DNA from: Oleiagrimonas sp035690885
Lineage (GTDB): Bacteria; Pseudomonadota; Gammaproteobacteria; Xanthomonadales; Rhodanobacteraceae
Direction: 5' to 3'
Assembly: GCA_035690885.1 (NCBI GenBank)
Contig: DASSKC010000090.1
Span: forward strand, 1 to 11,104
DNA length: 11,104 nt
This document shows positions 1 through 6,202 of the stretch, piece after piece. Numbering within the stretch: the stretch's first letter is position 1; each line of letters opens with the position of its first letter. A program made the translations under genes and the position numbers. The notes beneath the pieces are model-generated. The model worked only from the letters and a program-made list of their open reading frames with translations. It had not been told where the DNA came from and did no database searches.

Positions 1-698
1 TTGACGATGGTCCTGGCCAGGGCTTTGGTGTCACCGCGCTTCCAGGCATGCACGAGCCGAGTCAACATGGTATCGGCATGGGCGTACTCGTGCAGGCTCT
101 TTTGCAGCAGTTTCAGCTGTACTGACTCGGGCAACTGGCTCAGGAACAGGATCTGCTGTTTGGCGCTCTCCAGCCCCTTGATCGGCTTGCCGGCTTGCTC
201 GAACCGGGCCTGCAATTGCTTGTCCACGCCCAGCTTGGGGTCGTAGCCGGCCTTGATCAGTGGCGCGGATGCAATCGTGATTCCGGCCAGCCACGGCTTC
301 ATCATGTTCAGTGTAGTCATGCCGCCATGGATGCCGAGCTCGGTGGCGGCCTGCTTGAGCAGTGCGATTTCCTGTTTGCCAAGCTTGCCGGACAACGGGT
401 GAGCCGGGTCCAGGCCGTACTTCACGACCAATGGCTGCAGGGTTTTCGGGTTGATGTCCGCGGCTTCGATGTACAGCGTGCCGCTGGCAGTCAGTGCCTT
501 GTCCAGGGCCGGAAAATGCCATTGCACGCCTTCTTTCATGGCGTGAATGGTGCCGAACAGATACACCGTGGTATCGGCGTCACGGACTTTCCACAGCGCC
601 GGGTTGGACGCAGCCAACGCGGGTGCCGCAACCGCAAGGCAAAGAACGGCGGCTGCCACCAGGCGGCGCATGCAGGCGCCGGCCAAAAAAGCTCGCAT
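1..698 (-). CDS. TraB/GumN family protein, 3' end outside the window (partial)
   Basis: The reading frame is open from an ATG at 698 to the left edge, giving 232 codons without a stop, so the C-terminus is missing. Residues 1-30 form a signal peptide: positive start, hydrophobic core at about 13-25, then an Ala-rich cleavage region ending ALAA. The mature part begins NPALWKV, then TVYLFGTIH at about 44-52. This GxxH motif, after a hydrophobic strand, is the hallmark of the TraB/GumN superfamily (Pfam TraB). Members are thought to be metal-dependent hydrolases of the Tiki/TraB fold, but the substrate of bacterial forms is unknown. I infer a periplasmic or membrane-attached location. The start at 698 is favoured by an AAGGA Shine-Dalgarno eight bases upstream; a second in-frame ATG at 671 has none. 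That AAGGA overlaps the TAA of cfa, so translation is probably coupled to cfa. The family is secure; the biochemical role is not known. Confidence 0.85.
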   Translation of the reverse strand, partial: MRAFLAGACMRRLVAAAVLCLAVAAPALAASNPALWKVRDADTTVYLFGTIHAMKEGVQWHFPALDKALTASGTLYIEAADINPKTLQPLVVKYGLDPAHPLSGKLGKQEIALLKQAATELGIHGGMTTLNMMKPWLAGITIASAPLIKAGYDPKLGVDKQLQARFEQAGKPIKGLESAKQQILFLSQLPESVQLKLLQKSLHEYAHADTMLTRLVHAWKRGDTKALARTIV

Positions 699-709
699 GA
701 TGAAGATCC

Positions 710-1828
710 TTATCGTGGTACGCGGTAGCCGCCGGGCACGCCGTTCGGGCTCAGCGTGATCTGCCAGAGCTGGTCGCGACGCGAGCGGAAAATGGCCGCT
801 GAACAGGCGAGGTAGAAGTGCCACATGCGGCGAAAGCGTTCGTCGTAGTCGGCTTTCAGCTCCGGCCATGCCGCATCGAAATTGGCGATCCAGGCCATCA
901 GCGTGCGGTCGTAGTCGGCGCTGAAATTGTGCCAGTCCTCGACCACGAACAGGTTTTCCAGCGCCTTGGTTACCTGGCTGGCGGAGGGGATCACCGAGTT
1001 CGGGAAAATGTACTTTTCGATCCACGGGTCCGGTTGCGCCGGCGTGGCGTTGCTGCCGCAGCAGTGCAGCACCGACAGGCCGTCTTGCTTGAGGCAGCGG
1101 CGCACGATCTCGAAGTAGGTGCGGTAGTTCCTGGCGCCGACGTGCTCGAACATGCCGATCGAGTAGATGGCGTCGAAGGTTTCGTCCAGGTCGTGATAGT
1201 CCTGCAGGCGGATCTCGATCGGCAGGCCCTTGCACAACTCGCGCGCGAACTTGGCCTGTTCCTCGGACACGGTCACGCCGACGCCTTCCACGCCGTAGCG
1301 CTCGGCGGCAAATTTCAGCGCCTCACCCCAGCCGCAGCCGATGTCCAAAACCTTCTGTCCGGGCTTGAGCTGCAGCTTGCGGCACAGCAGGTCGAGCTTG
1401 GCTTCCTGCGAATCGTCGAGGTTGTCGGCTTCGGCGTAGTAGCCGCATGAATACATCAGGTATTTGCCGAGCATCTTGACGAACAGGTCGTTGCCGGTGT
1501 CGTAATGGGCACGGCCGATCTCGAAGGCGTGCTTGCCGCGTTGCTCGTTGATGTATTTGGCCTTGAGGTGCGCGACCAGGGTGCCCAGTGTCTTCAGCTT
1601 TTCGTCCAGATGCGCGCGGAGGATGCGAGTGAAGAAGCCTGGCAGGTCTTCGGCATCCCACCAGCCGTCCATGTAGCTCTCGCCCATGCCCAGCGTGCCG
1701 TGAGCGAAGACGCGTGAATACAGTTGTTCGTCATGCACCTTGATGTCGGTGGGGCGCTCGCCGTTGATGCGCACGTCGGCGTGTTCGAGCAGTTCTTCAG
1801 CGCGTGCCTTCAGTGAATCCTGACTCAC
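710..1828 (-). CDS. cfa: cyclopropane-fatty-acyl-phospholipid synthase
   Basis: This 372-residue enzyme transfers a methylene group from S-adenosylmethionine to the double bond of unsaturated acyl chains in membrane phospholipids. In other bacteria this modification helps survival in acid and stationary phase. The SAM-binding motif VLDIGCGWG is at residues 160-168. The active-site residues of E. coli Cfa reappear at a constant offset of 11: C128 (Ec C139), E228 (E239), H255 (H266) and Y306 (Y317). The backbone bicarbonate ligand I268 is replaced by C257. Length is near the 382 residues of E. coli Cfa. There is no signal peptide; the enzyme should be peripheral to the inner membrane. The start is GTG, chosen because AGGAGG lies four bases upstream. 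The gene follows crcB after 106 bases and is coupled to the TraB-family gene downstream, 11 bases away. A weak separate promoter may lie at 1886-1891. Confidence 0.96.
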   Translation of the reverse strand: MSQDSLKARAEELLEHADVRINGERPTDIKVHDEQLYSRVFAHGTLGMGESYMDGWWDAEDLPGFFTRILRAHLDEKLKTLGTLVAHLKAKYINEQRGKHAFEIGRAHYDTGNDLFVKMLGKYLMYSCGYYAEADNLDDSQEAKLDLLCRKLQLKPGQKVLDIGCGWGEALKFAAERYGVEGVGVTVSEEQAKFARELCKGLPIEIRLQDYHDLDETFDAIYSIGMFEHVGARNYRTYFEIVRRCLKQDGLSVLHCCGSNATPAQPDPWIEKYIFPNSVIPSASQVTKALENLFVVEDWHNFSADYDRTLMAWIANFDAAWPELKADYDERFRRMWHFYLACSAAIFRSRRDQLWQITLSPNGVPGGYRVPR

Positions 1829-1885
1829 GATTCCTCCTCATGGCGGCTTCCGGCCGTCGGTGGTTGCGTGTGGGGTGTTTCCACG

Positions 1886-1891
1886 ATCATA
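1886..1891 (-). promoter_or_regulatory. possible cfa -10 element
   Basis: On the minus strand TATGAT lies about 60 bases upstream of the cfa GTG, in the crcB-cfa gap. No convincing -35 hexamer sits 16-18 bases further up. It may therefore be a sigma-S-type promoter, as cfa genes often have, or chance. No terminator with a U-tract is visible in this gap, so read-through from the crcB promoter is equally possible. Confidence 0.25.
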
Positions 1892-1934
1892 CCGGGCGGG
1901 TCCGGTTGCCGGGGATGGCCGTGAAGCGCTCTAT

Positions 1935-2330
1935 TCAAGCGCGCAGCGCCGCGCGAATCAAGGCAAGCCCGATCAGGGTGGCGGTCAGGGTGCCGATGAC
2001 GTTGGCACCGACATGGGCCGCGAACCAGCCGTATTGCTGGCGCAGCAACAACGTGACGGCTTCGCCGGAAAAAGTCGAAAACGTGGTCAGTCCACCCAGA
2101 AAACCGGTGGTGACGAACAGTCGCCATTCGGGCGCAAGGTTTTGCAGGGTGTGATTGTGGGCCAGCGCGCCCAGCACGATGCCCATCAACAAACCGCCCA
2201 AGACGTTGGCGCTCAGCGTGCCCAGCGGCAGGGTGGGCAGCAGCGGATTCATCGCCAGCCCGAGCAACCAGCGCAACCAGGCGCCAAGCGCGGCGCCGAC
2301 GCCAACGGCAAGCCATGCAGTCGGTCCCAT
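1935..2330 (-). CDS. crcB: fluoride ion channel CrcB/Fluc
   Basis: This 131-residue inner-membrane protein has four hydrophobic helices, at about 5-25, 36-57, 72-97 and 103-126. It has the family signatures: GAALGAWLRW near the N-terminus (residues 12-21), GTLSANVLGG at 37-46 with the conserved Asn42, and GFLGGLTTFSTFS at 76-88, which carries the phenylalanines that line the fluoride path. Fluc proteins work as dual-topology dimers that let fluoride leak out of the cell and so relieve inhibition of enolase and other enzymes. Length fits the family (about 125-130 residues). The ATG at 2330 is preceded by GGAG seven bases away. A fluoride riboswitch directly upstream supports both function and regulation. 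cfa follows on the same strand. Confidence 0.97.
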   Translation of the reverse strand: MGPTAWLAVGVGAALGAWLRWLLGLAMNPLLPTLPLGTLSANVLGGLLMGIVLGALAHNHTLQNLAPEWRLFVTTGFLGGLTTFSTFSGEAVTLLLRQQYGWFAAHVGANVIGTLTATLIGLALIRAALRA

Positions 2331-2359
2331 GTGTCATCTCCATTCAGTCAGCAGGACAA

Positions 2360-2403
2360 ACCGGTTGCCGGAAACATGCATGCCCGCGCCTCCGTCAACC
2401 GGT
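2360..2403 (-). terminator. expression-platform hairpin of the fluoride riboswitch
   Basis: On the minus strand ACCGGTTG (2403-2396) pairs with CAACCGGT (2367-2360). After one A-G mismatch, CGGA pairs with TCCG, giving 12 base pairs around an 18-base loop. The sequence after the stem is TTTG then C/G-rich, so the U-tract is short. The hairpin starts only a few bases after the aptamer and ends 29 bases before the crcB ATG. This is the right place for an attenuator, though the Shine-Dalgarno is not inside it. The loop carries GGCAT (2384-2380), which could pair with the aptamer pseudoknot strand ATGCC. That the hairpin acts as a terminator is inference. Confidence 0.55.
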
Positions 2404-2470
2404 GGTGCAGGCATCATCAACCCGGTTCGGGTGGTTCGTCCGTGCGGACCGGAGGCATGCCATCTCCGTC
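2404..2470 (-). promoter_or_regulatory. fluoride riboswitch (crcB motif) upstream of crcB
   Basis: Read on the minus strand, GGAGATGGCATGCCTCC (2467-2451) differs at only one position from the same segment of the well-studied Pseudomonas syringae fluoride aptamer as I remember it. GGAG (2467-2464) pairs with CTCC (2454-2451). Next come a small GTCC/GGAC hairpin (2449-2438), AACC, the stem ACCCG/CGGGT (2432-2420), and the conserved TGATGATGCC segment. The defining pseudoknot is intact: GGCAT (2461-2457) pairs with ATGCC (2414-2410). The usual CCUAC end reads CCTGC here. Fluoride binding in this class turns genes on, and the gene downstream is crcB, the commonest partner. The predicted transcription start falls at the first base of the aptamer. 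Confidence 0.93.
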
Positions 2471-2475
2471 GGATG

Positions 2476-2484
2476 AGGATAGCA
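2476..2484 (-). promoter_or_regulatory. extended -10 promoter of crcB
   Basis: On the minus strand TGCTATCCT combines the extended -10 dinucleotide TG with TATCCT (four of six to consensus). The expected start point, about seven bases on, coincides with the 5' edge of the riboswitch aptamer near 2469. No good -35 hexamer is visible, as is common for extended -10 promoters. Confidence 0.45.
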
Positions 2485-2511
2485 GTTTGCTTGAGGGGGG
2501 GCGGAATGAAT

Positions 2512-2541
2512 AAAAAAAGGGGAGCCGAGGCTCCCCTTTTT
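2512..2541 (-). terminator. intrinsic terminator after the S10 peptidase gene
   Basis: GGGGAGCC (2519-2526) and GGCTCCCC (2529-2536) form a perfect stem, which in practice opens to a tetraloop. It is followed on the minus strand by seven T residues (2518-2512) and on the plus strand by five (2537-2541). It lies 23 bases after the stop of the peptidase gene and ends that transcript. The symmetry means it can also stop plus-strand transcription, and it separates the peptidase unit from the crcB promoter. Confidence 0.92.
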
Positions 2542-2563
2542 CATCCTGCGCTGTGATGGCGCG

Positions 2564-4138
2564 TCAGTGCGACGAGCGGATGAACGCCGCCACATCATCA
2601 TGCAACTTCTTCAGCGCCGGCTTGTGCACGTACACCATGTGCCCGGACTGGAAGAATTTCATCGAGATGTTGTCACGCAACCGCTCCGGGATCGGCAGGT
2701 GCTGCATGGTGTAGATGGCCGCGTAGTATGGCGTGGCCAGGTCGTAGTAGCCGCCGATCAGCATCACCTTCATCTTCGGGTTGTACTTCATCGCATGAGC
2801 CAGGTCGCGCATGACGTTGGGGATGGCCGACGGGAAGCGGCTGCCCGGCACCTTGACCGACATGTCCCAGCCGCCGCCGCTGGTCCAGATGCGGCGATAG
2901 TTGTTGGGACGGTAATCCATGCTCTTGCCGAACTTCAGCGTCTTGCGCATGTAGTTGTTGAACAAGGCCACGTACGGGGCGCTGATTGCCGCCGACTGCG
3001 GGTCGTAGTGCGCGCCCTGGCTGAGCGGGTCCATGGTCGGGCCCTGGTAGCGCGTGTCGAGGCGACCGGAGGTGGTGTCGGTTTCACCCATCAGCTGCTT
3101 GGTGAATTCGCCACCGTTGACGCGCAGGTTGGCCTTGAGCAGATAGGCCACCGGCAGGCCGGTGTACTGGTGCAGCTTCTTGGCCACCGCCTGACGCTCG
3201 GTGTCACTGAGCAACGCGCCCTGGTTGAGTGCATCGAGGTACTCATGCATCGCGAACTGCTCGACCTTGTCCAGGAACGGCTTGAGCTTGGTCGGCGCGT
3301 TCGGCAGCTGGTGATGGTACCAGGCCGTGGCCGCATAGGTCGGCAGGGCCAGCGCGTAGGGCAGGTCGTTGCCGGGGTTGCTGCCGGGACCGTCGACATC
3401 GCTCAGCGGGTAGCTAAGGATGGCCGAAAGCAGGATGACGCCGTTGACGTCGATGTTCTTCATGCCTTCCAGGTCATTGGCCAGCACGGCCGAACGCGTG
3501 GTGCCGTAGCTTTCGCCGAACAGGTACTTGGGCGAGTTCCAGCGGCCGTACCTGGACAGGAAGCGCGCGATGAACTGGGTGAAGGCCTTGGCGTCCTGAT
3601 CGATGCCGAAGAAGTCCTCCGGCTTGCCGGCGCCGCCTTCGTCCTTGCCGATGATGCGACCGAAACCGGTGGTCGGCATGTCGATGAAGACCACGTCGCT
3701 GGCATCGAGCAGGCTGTATTGGTTGTTGATCAGCTTGTACGGCGCGGTCTGGCGCTCGCCGGCATCGATGTTGGCCACGCGCACCGGACCGAATGAACCC
3801 ATGTGCAGCCACATCGTCGAGGAGCCGGGGCCGCCGTTGTACATGAAGGTGATCGGACGTTTGGCGGCGTCGGTGCCTTCCTTGAAGTAGGCGGTATAGG
3901 ACATGGTGCCGATCGGCTTGTCGTCGCCGTTCTTCAATACCAGGGTGCCGGCCACGGCCTTGTAGTCGATGCTGTGGCCTTCGACGGTGACGCTGCCATG
4001 GGTGACCGACTGCTTGGCGGTCGGGGTGGCCTGCGTGGTCGCTGCCTTGGACTGGTTCTTGTCGCTGGCGGGAGCGGCATACGCCGTGGAGGTCAGGGCC
4101 AGTGCGGCAAGGCAGGCAAAAAGCACGGTTCGTTTCAT
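2564..4138 (-). CDS. exported serine carboxypeptidase-like protein (peptidase family S10)
   Basis: This 524-residue alpha/beta-hydrolase should remove amino acids from peptide C-termini, or act on related esters, outside the cytoplasm. Residues 1-21 are a clear Sec signal peptide ending AYA, followed by a Thr/Ala/Lys-rich linker to about 45. S10 signatures are present: NGGPGSS at 101-107 (oxyanion region), GESYG at 208-212 with nucleophile Ser210, Asp466 in GGYYDLATP, and His500 in SGHMVY. All three catalytic residues are therefore in place and in the family order. I chose the ATG at 4138 because it begins the signal peptide and has GGAG ten bases upstream. An in-frame ATG at 4231 would add 31 unrelated residues and hide the signal. 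The gene stands alone, with its own promoter (about 4286-4313) and a strong terminator. The specific substrate cannot be read from the sequence. Confidence 0.94.
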   Translation of the reverse strand: MKRTVLFACLAALALTSTAYAAPASDKNQSKAATTQATPTAKQSVTHGSVTVEGHSIDYKAVAGTLVLKNGDDKPIGTMSYTAYFKEGTDAAKRPITFMYNGGPGSSTMWLHMGSFGPVRVANIDAGERQTAPYKLINNQYSLLDASDVVFIDMPTTGFGRIIGKDEGGAGKPEDFFGIDQDAKAFTQFIARFLSRYGRWNSPKYLFGESYGTTRSAVLANDLEGMKNIDVNGVILLSAILSYPLSDVDGPGSNPGNDLPYALALPTYAATAWYHHQLPNAPTKLKPFLDKVEQFAMHEYLDALNQGALLSDTERQAVAKKLHQYTGLPVAYLLKANLRVNGGEFTKQLMGETDTTSGRLDTRYQGPTMDPLSQGAHYDPQSAAISAPYVALFNNYMRKTLKFGKSMDYRPNNYRRIWTSGGGWDMSVKVPGSRFPSAIPNVMRDLAHAMKYNPKMKVMLIGGYYDLATPYYAAIYTMQHLPIPERLRDNISMKFFQSGHMVYVHKPALKKLHDDVAAFIRSSH

Positions 4139-4285
4139 TCGTCGATGTCTCCGTCGCAGGGAAGGGTGCACGAGGAGGACGCGACACGAAGCCGGCTTTC
4201 CGGGCATTTGGACGAGCTTGCCCCCAGGCACGCAGTGATGTGGGCGCGATCAGTGTGCCAGTTGAATCGTCCGTGAATGGATCAA

Positions 4286-4313
4286 ATTATCCCAACGCAG
4301 TCAGGCTCGACAA
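4286..4313 (-). promoter_or_regulatory. sigma-70-type promoter of the S10 peptidase gene
   Basis: On the minus strand TTGTCG (4313-4308), a 16-base spacer and GATAAT (4291-4286) give a good sigma-70-like promoter, five of six matches in the -10. Start of transcription near 4279 would leave a leader of about 140 bases before the ATG at 4138. I see no known riboswitch or strong structure in that leader. The gene-free stretch 4139-4484 otherwise holds only this promoter and the REP pair. Confidence 0.55.
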
Positions 4314-4403
4314 GCGATTTTCAGCCATTTCGGCAAATTCATGACTTCTGGCATGGAGGGCGGGCATAAGCGTCCCGGGTGCCCCACGGCGGCAGATTTT
4401 TGT

Positions 4404-4488
4404 GCAGGAGCGGCGGAAGCCGCGATTGGATATGCCGCAAGATACAAGCCGTATGGGCGCGCCTGATCGCGGCTTCCGCCGCTCCTAC
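4404..4488. repeat. inverted pair of GTAG-type REP elements (REPIN)
   Basis: GGAGCGGCGGAAGCCGCGAT at 4407-4426 recurs as its exact reverse complement at 4466-4485, with 39 bases between. Each half also contains its own small hairpin (CGGC, loop, GCCG). The right half, read on the minus strand, begins GTAG, the tetranucleotide heading of the REP family described in Stenotrophomonas; the left half has GCAG at that place. Such pairs are non-autonomous elements moved by RAYT (TnpA-REP) transposases encoded elsewhere. The element sits just after the min gene cluster, where it could also act as a transcript end or mRNA-protecting structure (inference). It overlaps the last codon of the upstream gene. 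Confidence 0.85.
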
Positions 4489-5000
4489 GGTCGAACCGTC
4501 GTGCTGGCGGGCAACAAGTCACGTTGTGCCAGCCATTGTCGCGCGTCGTCGGCATCGTGCTCGAACCAGGCCCGTGTCGAGCCGAGGCGGAAGCTGTAAC
4601 CCCATGCATCCATGTCGGTCATCAGGCGTTCGCGCCCGACACCGGGCAGGGCGTCGGCCAGCACGATTTGCAGGTAGCACGTCGCGTCTTCCTCCTCGAC
4701 CGAGTCGGTGGCATCGGTGTGCACCCGGGCCCGTCGATCCGGTGGCAGGACAATCAGGTGGCAGGCCTCGTGCAGCATCGAGTGCACCGGGGTGTCGGCG
4801 CGGGCATGGACGCGGTGGCCGATCACGCCGGCTTCCGGTTCGCCCCAGTAGCTGCCGGGAATGGGTGCCGCGTCGGCGACGCGCTGCAGCGACAGGTCGT
4901 ATCGCGCAAGCAGATCGGTGGCCGCGTCGAAGCCGGTGTCGGCAAGGCGCAACACGCGCGCATCGACTGTGTCGGACAAGGATGCGGGATGCGGGGTCAT
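4485..5000 (-). CDS. putative zinc-metalloprotein with HExxH motif, unknown function
   Basis: I do not recognise this protein by name. Starting at the ATG at 5000 it has 171 residues; a GTG at 5012 would add four. There is no signal peptide or membrane segment, so it is probably cytoplasmic. HEACH at 77-81, in a helix preceded by VHSML, has the zinc-binding, catalytic pattern of zincin metalloproteases. The acidic cluster EEED at 102-105, about 20 residues on, could supply the third zinc ligand, as in gluzincin-type enzymes. The C-terminal third is rich in Trp, Tyr and Phe. The gene follows minE on the same strand and probably ends the min operon. Neither start has a clear Shine-Dalgarno; the GTG lies inside a hairpin, so I prefer the ATG. 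The TAG stop is part of the adjacent REP element, so the present C-terminus may date from its insertion. Real gene: likely; peptidase activity: unproven. Confidence 0.78.
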   Translation of the reverse strand: MTPHPASLSDTVDARVLRLADTGFDAATDLLARYDLSLQRVADAAPIPGSYWGEPEAGVIGHRVHARADTPVHSMLHEACHLIVLPPDRRARVHTDATDSVEEEDATCYLQIVLADALPGVGRERLMTDMDAWGYSFRLGSTRAWFEHDADDARQWLAQRDLLPASTTVRP

Positions 5001-5009
5001 GGTGTCGTG

Positions 5010-5036
5010 CACGGGTCCCGGGGTGCGGGACCCGTG
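5010..5036 (-). other. hairpin between minE and the metalloprotein gene
   Basis: CACGGGTCCC and GGGACCCGTG form a perfect 10-base-pair stem with a seven-base loop. On the minus strand it starts two bases after the minE stop. No U-tract follows on that strand, so it is unlikely to be a simple terminator. It may lower expression of the next gene, act as an RNA-processing or stability element, or mask its start. On the plus strand only TTTC follows. Confidence 0.6.
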
Positions 5037-5038
5037 TT

Positions 5039-5317
5039 TCAGGTGCCGCTTTTGGCGCTGGCTTCTTCGTTGTCCGGCAAGGCGACCGAGAGTTCGAGCA
5101 GTTCCTGTCCGTTGGAGCTTTCGACGTCGATCTGCACGGCGTCGGCTTCGACGTGGACGTATTTGCGGATCACTTCCAGCAACTCGCCGCGCAACAGCGG
5201 CAGGTAATCAGGGCCGCCGCGCGTACCGCGCTCCTGGGCAACGATGATGCGCAGACGCTCACGCGCGATGTTGGCGGTGTTCTGGGGCTTGCCCCGCAGA
5301 AAATCGAGGATACCCAT
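5039..5317 (-). CDS. minE: cell division topological specificity factor MinE
   Basis: This 92-residue protein stimulates the MinD ATPase and displaces MinC, driving pole-to-pole oscillation that confines the division inhibitor to the poles. The N-terminus MGILDFL is the membrane-touching amphipathic segment. Residues up to about 31 (NTANIARERLRIIVAQER) form the MinD-binding, anti-MinCD part, and about 35-82 form the dimerising topological-specificity domain. Length is close to the 88 residues of E. coli MinE. GGAGG lies seven bases before the ATG, inside the last codons of minD, only three bases separate the genes, and translation is surely coupled. A perfect hairpin begins right after the stop codon. 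Confidence 0.97.
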   Translation of the reverse strand: MGILDFLRGKPQNTANIARERLRIIVAQERGTRGGPDYLPLLRGELLEVIRKYVHVEADAVQIDVESSNGQELLELSVALPDNEEASAKSGT

Positions 5318-5320
5318 GTC

Positions 5321-6133
5321 TCAACCTCCGAACATGCGCTTGAGGATGCCCTTTCGCGGTGCGTCGAGGAAGCGCAGTGCACGTTCCTCGCCGAGCAGTC
5401 GCGCCACCGCGTCACCGTAGGCGTGACCGGCGTGTGCGTCGGCATTCAGGATCACCGGCACGCCCGAGTTGGAAGCGGCCAGCACCTGCTCGGATTCGGG
5501 GATCACGCCGAGCACCTTGATGCCGAGGATGTCCTCGACGTCGGCCACGCTGAGCATTTCACCGGCGGCTACGCGAACCGGGTTGTAGCGGGTCAGCAAC
5601 AGATGCTGGCTGACGTCGCCGTCACCGCGCTCGGCATGTCGCGTCTTGCTGGCCAGAAGGCCCAGGATGCGGTCCGAATCGCGCACCGACGACACTTCCG
5701 GGTTGACCACCACGATCGCGTGATCGGCCAGGTACATGGCCAGATGCGCACCCTTTTCGATGCCGGCCGGCGAGTCGCACACGACGTAGTCGAAGCCGTC
5801 CTTGCCGAGGTCTTCGAGGACTTTTTCGACGCCTTCCTGGGTCAGCGCGTCCTTGTCGCGGGTCTGCGAGGCGGCCAGCACGTACAGGTTTTCCAGGCGC
5901 TTGTCCTTGATCAGCGCCTGTTTGAGCGTGGCTTCGCCGTTGATGACGTTGACGAAGTCGTAGACCACGCGACGCTCGCAACCCATGATCAGGTCGAGAT
6001 TGCGCAGGCCGACGTCGAAGTCGATGACGGCCACCTTTTTGCCGGCTTGCGCCAGGCCGGTGGCCAGGGAGGCGCTGGTGGTCGTCTTGCCGACGCCACC
6101 CTTGCCGGAGGTGACAACAATGATCTCTGCCAA
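5321..6133 (-). CDS. minD: septum site-determining ATPase MinD
   Basis: This 270-residue ParA/MinD-family ATPase binds the inner membrane in its ATP-dimer form, recruits MinC there, and is released by MinE. The deviant Walker A motif GKGGVGKT is at 10-17, with the signature Lys11 and catalytic Lys16. DFDVGLRNLDLIMGCERRVV (39-58) and CDSPAGIE are nearly identical to E. coli MinD, which is also 270 residues. The C-terminal KGILKRMFGG is the amphipathic membrane-targeting helix. The start codon is TTG: the frame begins LAEIIVVTSGKGG in literal codons, GGAG lies seven bases upstream, and no ATG gives a sensible N-terminus. minC lies 69 bases upstream and minE three bases downstream. Confidence 0.98.
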   Translation of the reverse strand: MAEIIVVTSGKGGVGKTTTSASLATGLAQAGKKVAVIDFDVGLRNLDLIMGCERRVVYDFVNVINGEATLKQALIKDKRLENLYVLAASQTRDKDALTQEGVEKVLEDLGKDGFDYVVCDSPAGIEKGAHLAMYLADHAIVVVNPEVSSVRDSDRILGLLASKTRHAERGDGDVSQHLLLTRYNPVRVAAGEMLSVADVEDILGIKVLGVIPESEQVLAASNSGVPVILNADAHAGHAYGDAVARLLGEERALRFLDAPRKGILKRMFGG

Positions 6134-6202
6134 GGTGAATCTCCGAATGTTTGTGGTTGCCCTGTTCTTGACGAACTTGATCGATGAGCTTGTCCGACGA
6201 GC

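Noticed and set aside
2567..3796. 409-residue plus-strand open frame
   Set aside because: It is antisense to the S10 peptidase gene, whose catalytic motifs are all present; the translation is low-complexity His/Val/Arg-rich.
4139..4231. N-terminal extension of the S10 peptidase to an ATG at 4231
   Set aside because: It would place 31 Arg-rich residues ahead of a textbook signal peptide; the inner ATG at 4138 has an acceptable Shine-Dalgarno.
4379..6187. 602-residue plus-strand open frame
   Set aside because: It lies antisense to the metalloprotein gene, minE and minD, which are certain or well supported. Its product is Arg/Val/Gly-rich without domain features, as expected from high-GC antisense frames.
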